Below, piece after piece: positions 4,724-5,204 of a DNA stretch of 5,204 nt. The DNA is taken from contig CANAXK010000125.1 in NCBI GenBank assembly GCA_947365485.1, forward strand, positions 1-5,204. The letters are read 5' to 3'. The stretch is from an uncultured bacterium. GTDB taxonomy: Bacteria > Cyanobacteriota > Vampirovibrionia > Gastranaerophilales > Gastranaerophilaceae. Position 1 is the stretch's first letter, and each line of letters opens with the position of its first letter. The position numbers and the translations under genes were made by a program. The notes under the pieces are model-generated. The model was not told where the DNA came from. It did no database searches and was given only the letters and a program-made list of their open reading frames with translations.

Positions 4724-5204
4724 ATGGATTTCAAAAAACTATTAGAAAATAAAATTCTTTTAGCCTCAATAATCGGGGGCGTAATACTCCTGCTTGTGAT
4801 TTTTATTCTGTGCGGAACGATTGCAGCGTCAAACGGCTCAAAAAGCGAACAGATTGACGTGAGCAAAGAACCGCTTAAAGAAGACGTAGACCTTCTTACG
4901 ACCGATAATCTGGGAAAAGCTCTGGAAATTCAGGCTCTTCTTGCCCGTAATAATATTGTCGCTTCTCGCGCAGTAGATGGTACAAAATCTGTGCTTAAAC
5001 TCAAAAAAGGCGACTGTACACCTGGCATGAAAAAATGTACAACAGAACAAAGAGACCGTGCAATCATGGTTATTGTTGAAAGTGGTTTGTACGACCAGAA
5101 TGTCGGACTGGAAGTTTTTGATAAAGGAGATTTTACTTCAACTAAAGAAGATAAGAGAATCAGGCTCGTTCGAGCAATGAACGGCGAGTTGTCACGCTTA
5201 ATCA
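4724..5204 (+). CDS. fliF: FliF, flagellar MS-ring protein (partial, N-terminal 160 residues)
   Basis: FliF forms the MS ring in the inner membrane, the foundation on which rod, C ring and export gate assemble. The frame is open from an ATG at 4724-4726 to the right edge (160 residues plus one base; the full protein is usually 500-570). Residues 1-10 are cytosolic, 11-34 form the first membrane helix (ILLASIIGGVILLLVIFIL core), and the periplasmic ring-building domain follows. Family features are LLTTDNLGKALEIQALLARNNI (from residue 57, the 'L...D...I...L....I' strand-helix) and GLEVFDKGDFTST (128-140), the counterpart of the usual 'G.EIFD...FG.T', then RLVRAMNGELSRLI, counterpart of 'YQRALEGELARTI'. 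The segment between them differs from other FliF proteins and contains a Cys pair, C98 and C105. A ribosome site AGGGCAGGA lies close to the ATG. Its position after fliE is the standard order. Confidence 0.9.
   Translation, partial: MDFKKLLENKILLASIIGGVILLLVIFILCGTIAASNGSKSEQIDVSKEPLKEDVDLLTTDNLGKALEIQALLARNNIVASRAVDGTKSVLKLKKGDCTPGMKKCTTEQRDRAIMVIVESGLYDQNVGLEVFDKGDFTSTKEDKRIRLVRAMNGELSRLI

Overview
This 5.2 kb window comes from a flagellated bacterium of low to moderate G+C content (roughly 40% by eye). It holds two divergent blocks that face away from each other across an AT-rich control region at about 4200-4333. The lineage is an inference. A folate-type TrmFO with a cyanobacteria-like C-terminus (N-W-G-I-L-P), a CHASE2-GGDEF cyclase and flagellar genes would fit the non-photosynthetic relatives of Cyanobacteria (Melainabacteria / Vampirovibrionia, perhaps Gastranaerophilales). 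No marker gene is present to prove it.

The leftward block (minus strand), read from about 4200 down to 1, starts with a possible 53-residue small protein (4040-4201). It continues with a membrane diguanylate cyclase with a CHASE2 sensor (2196-4013), then the tRNA U54 methyltransferase trmFO (712-2103), and ends in an unrecognised charged helical protein with a degenerate EF-hand-like loop that runs off the left edge (1-625). Gaps are 26, 92 and 86 bases, so co-transcription is possible, but no strong terminator is visible between the genes.

The rightward block (plus strand) is the start of a flagellar basal-body operon. fliE (4334-4672), the rod/MS-ring junction protein, is followed by fliF (4724 to the right edge), the MS-ring protein. 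A sequence very close to a sigma-28 (FliA/SigD) flagellar promoter lies just before fliE, and a sigma-70-like promoter lies between fliE and fliF. Placing a diguanylate cyclase back to back with basal-body genes suggests that c-di-GMP synthesis and motility are controlled together. That is inference from gene order.

The most unusual signal is in trmFO. The gene is about 28 codons longer than its relatives, and the surplus falls in two places. Each is an in-frame stretch that coincides with a DNA palindrome: a perfect 20-bp palindrome at 969-988, part of a widespread 'TPHPNPL..ERE'-encoding repeat, and an 8-bp-arm inverted repeat at 859-890 encoding H-ISSRDNSVR-Y. This looks like two palindromic elements that entered a conserved housekeeping gene and were tolerated as peptide insertions. 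Other points of interest are the small ORF ahead of the cyclase, the inverted repeat across its stop codon, the GGEEM variant active site, and a cysteine-pair insertion in FliF.
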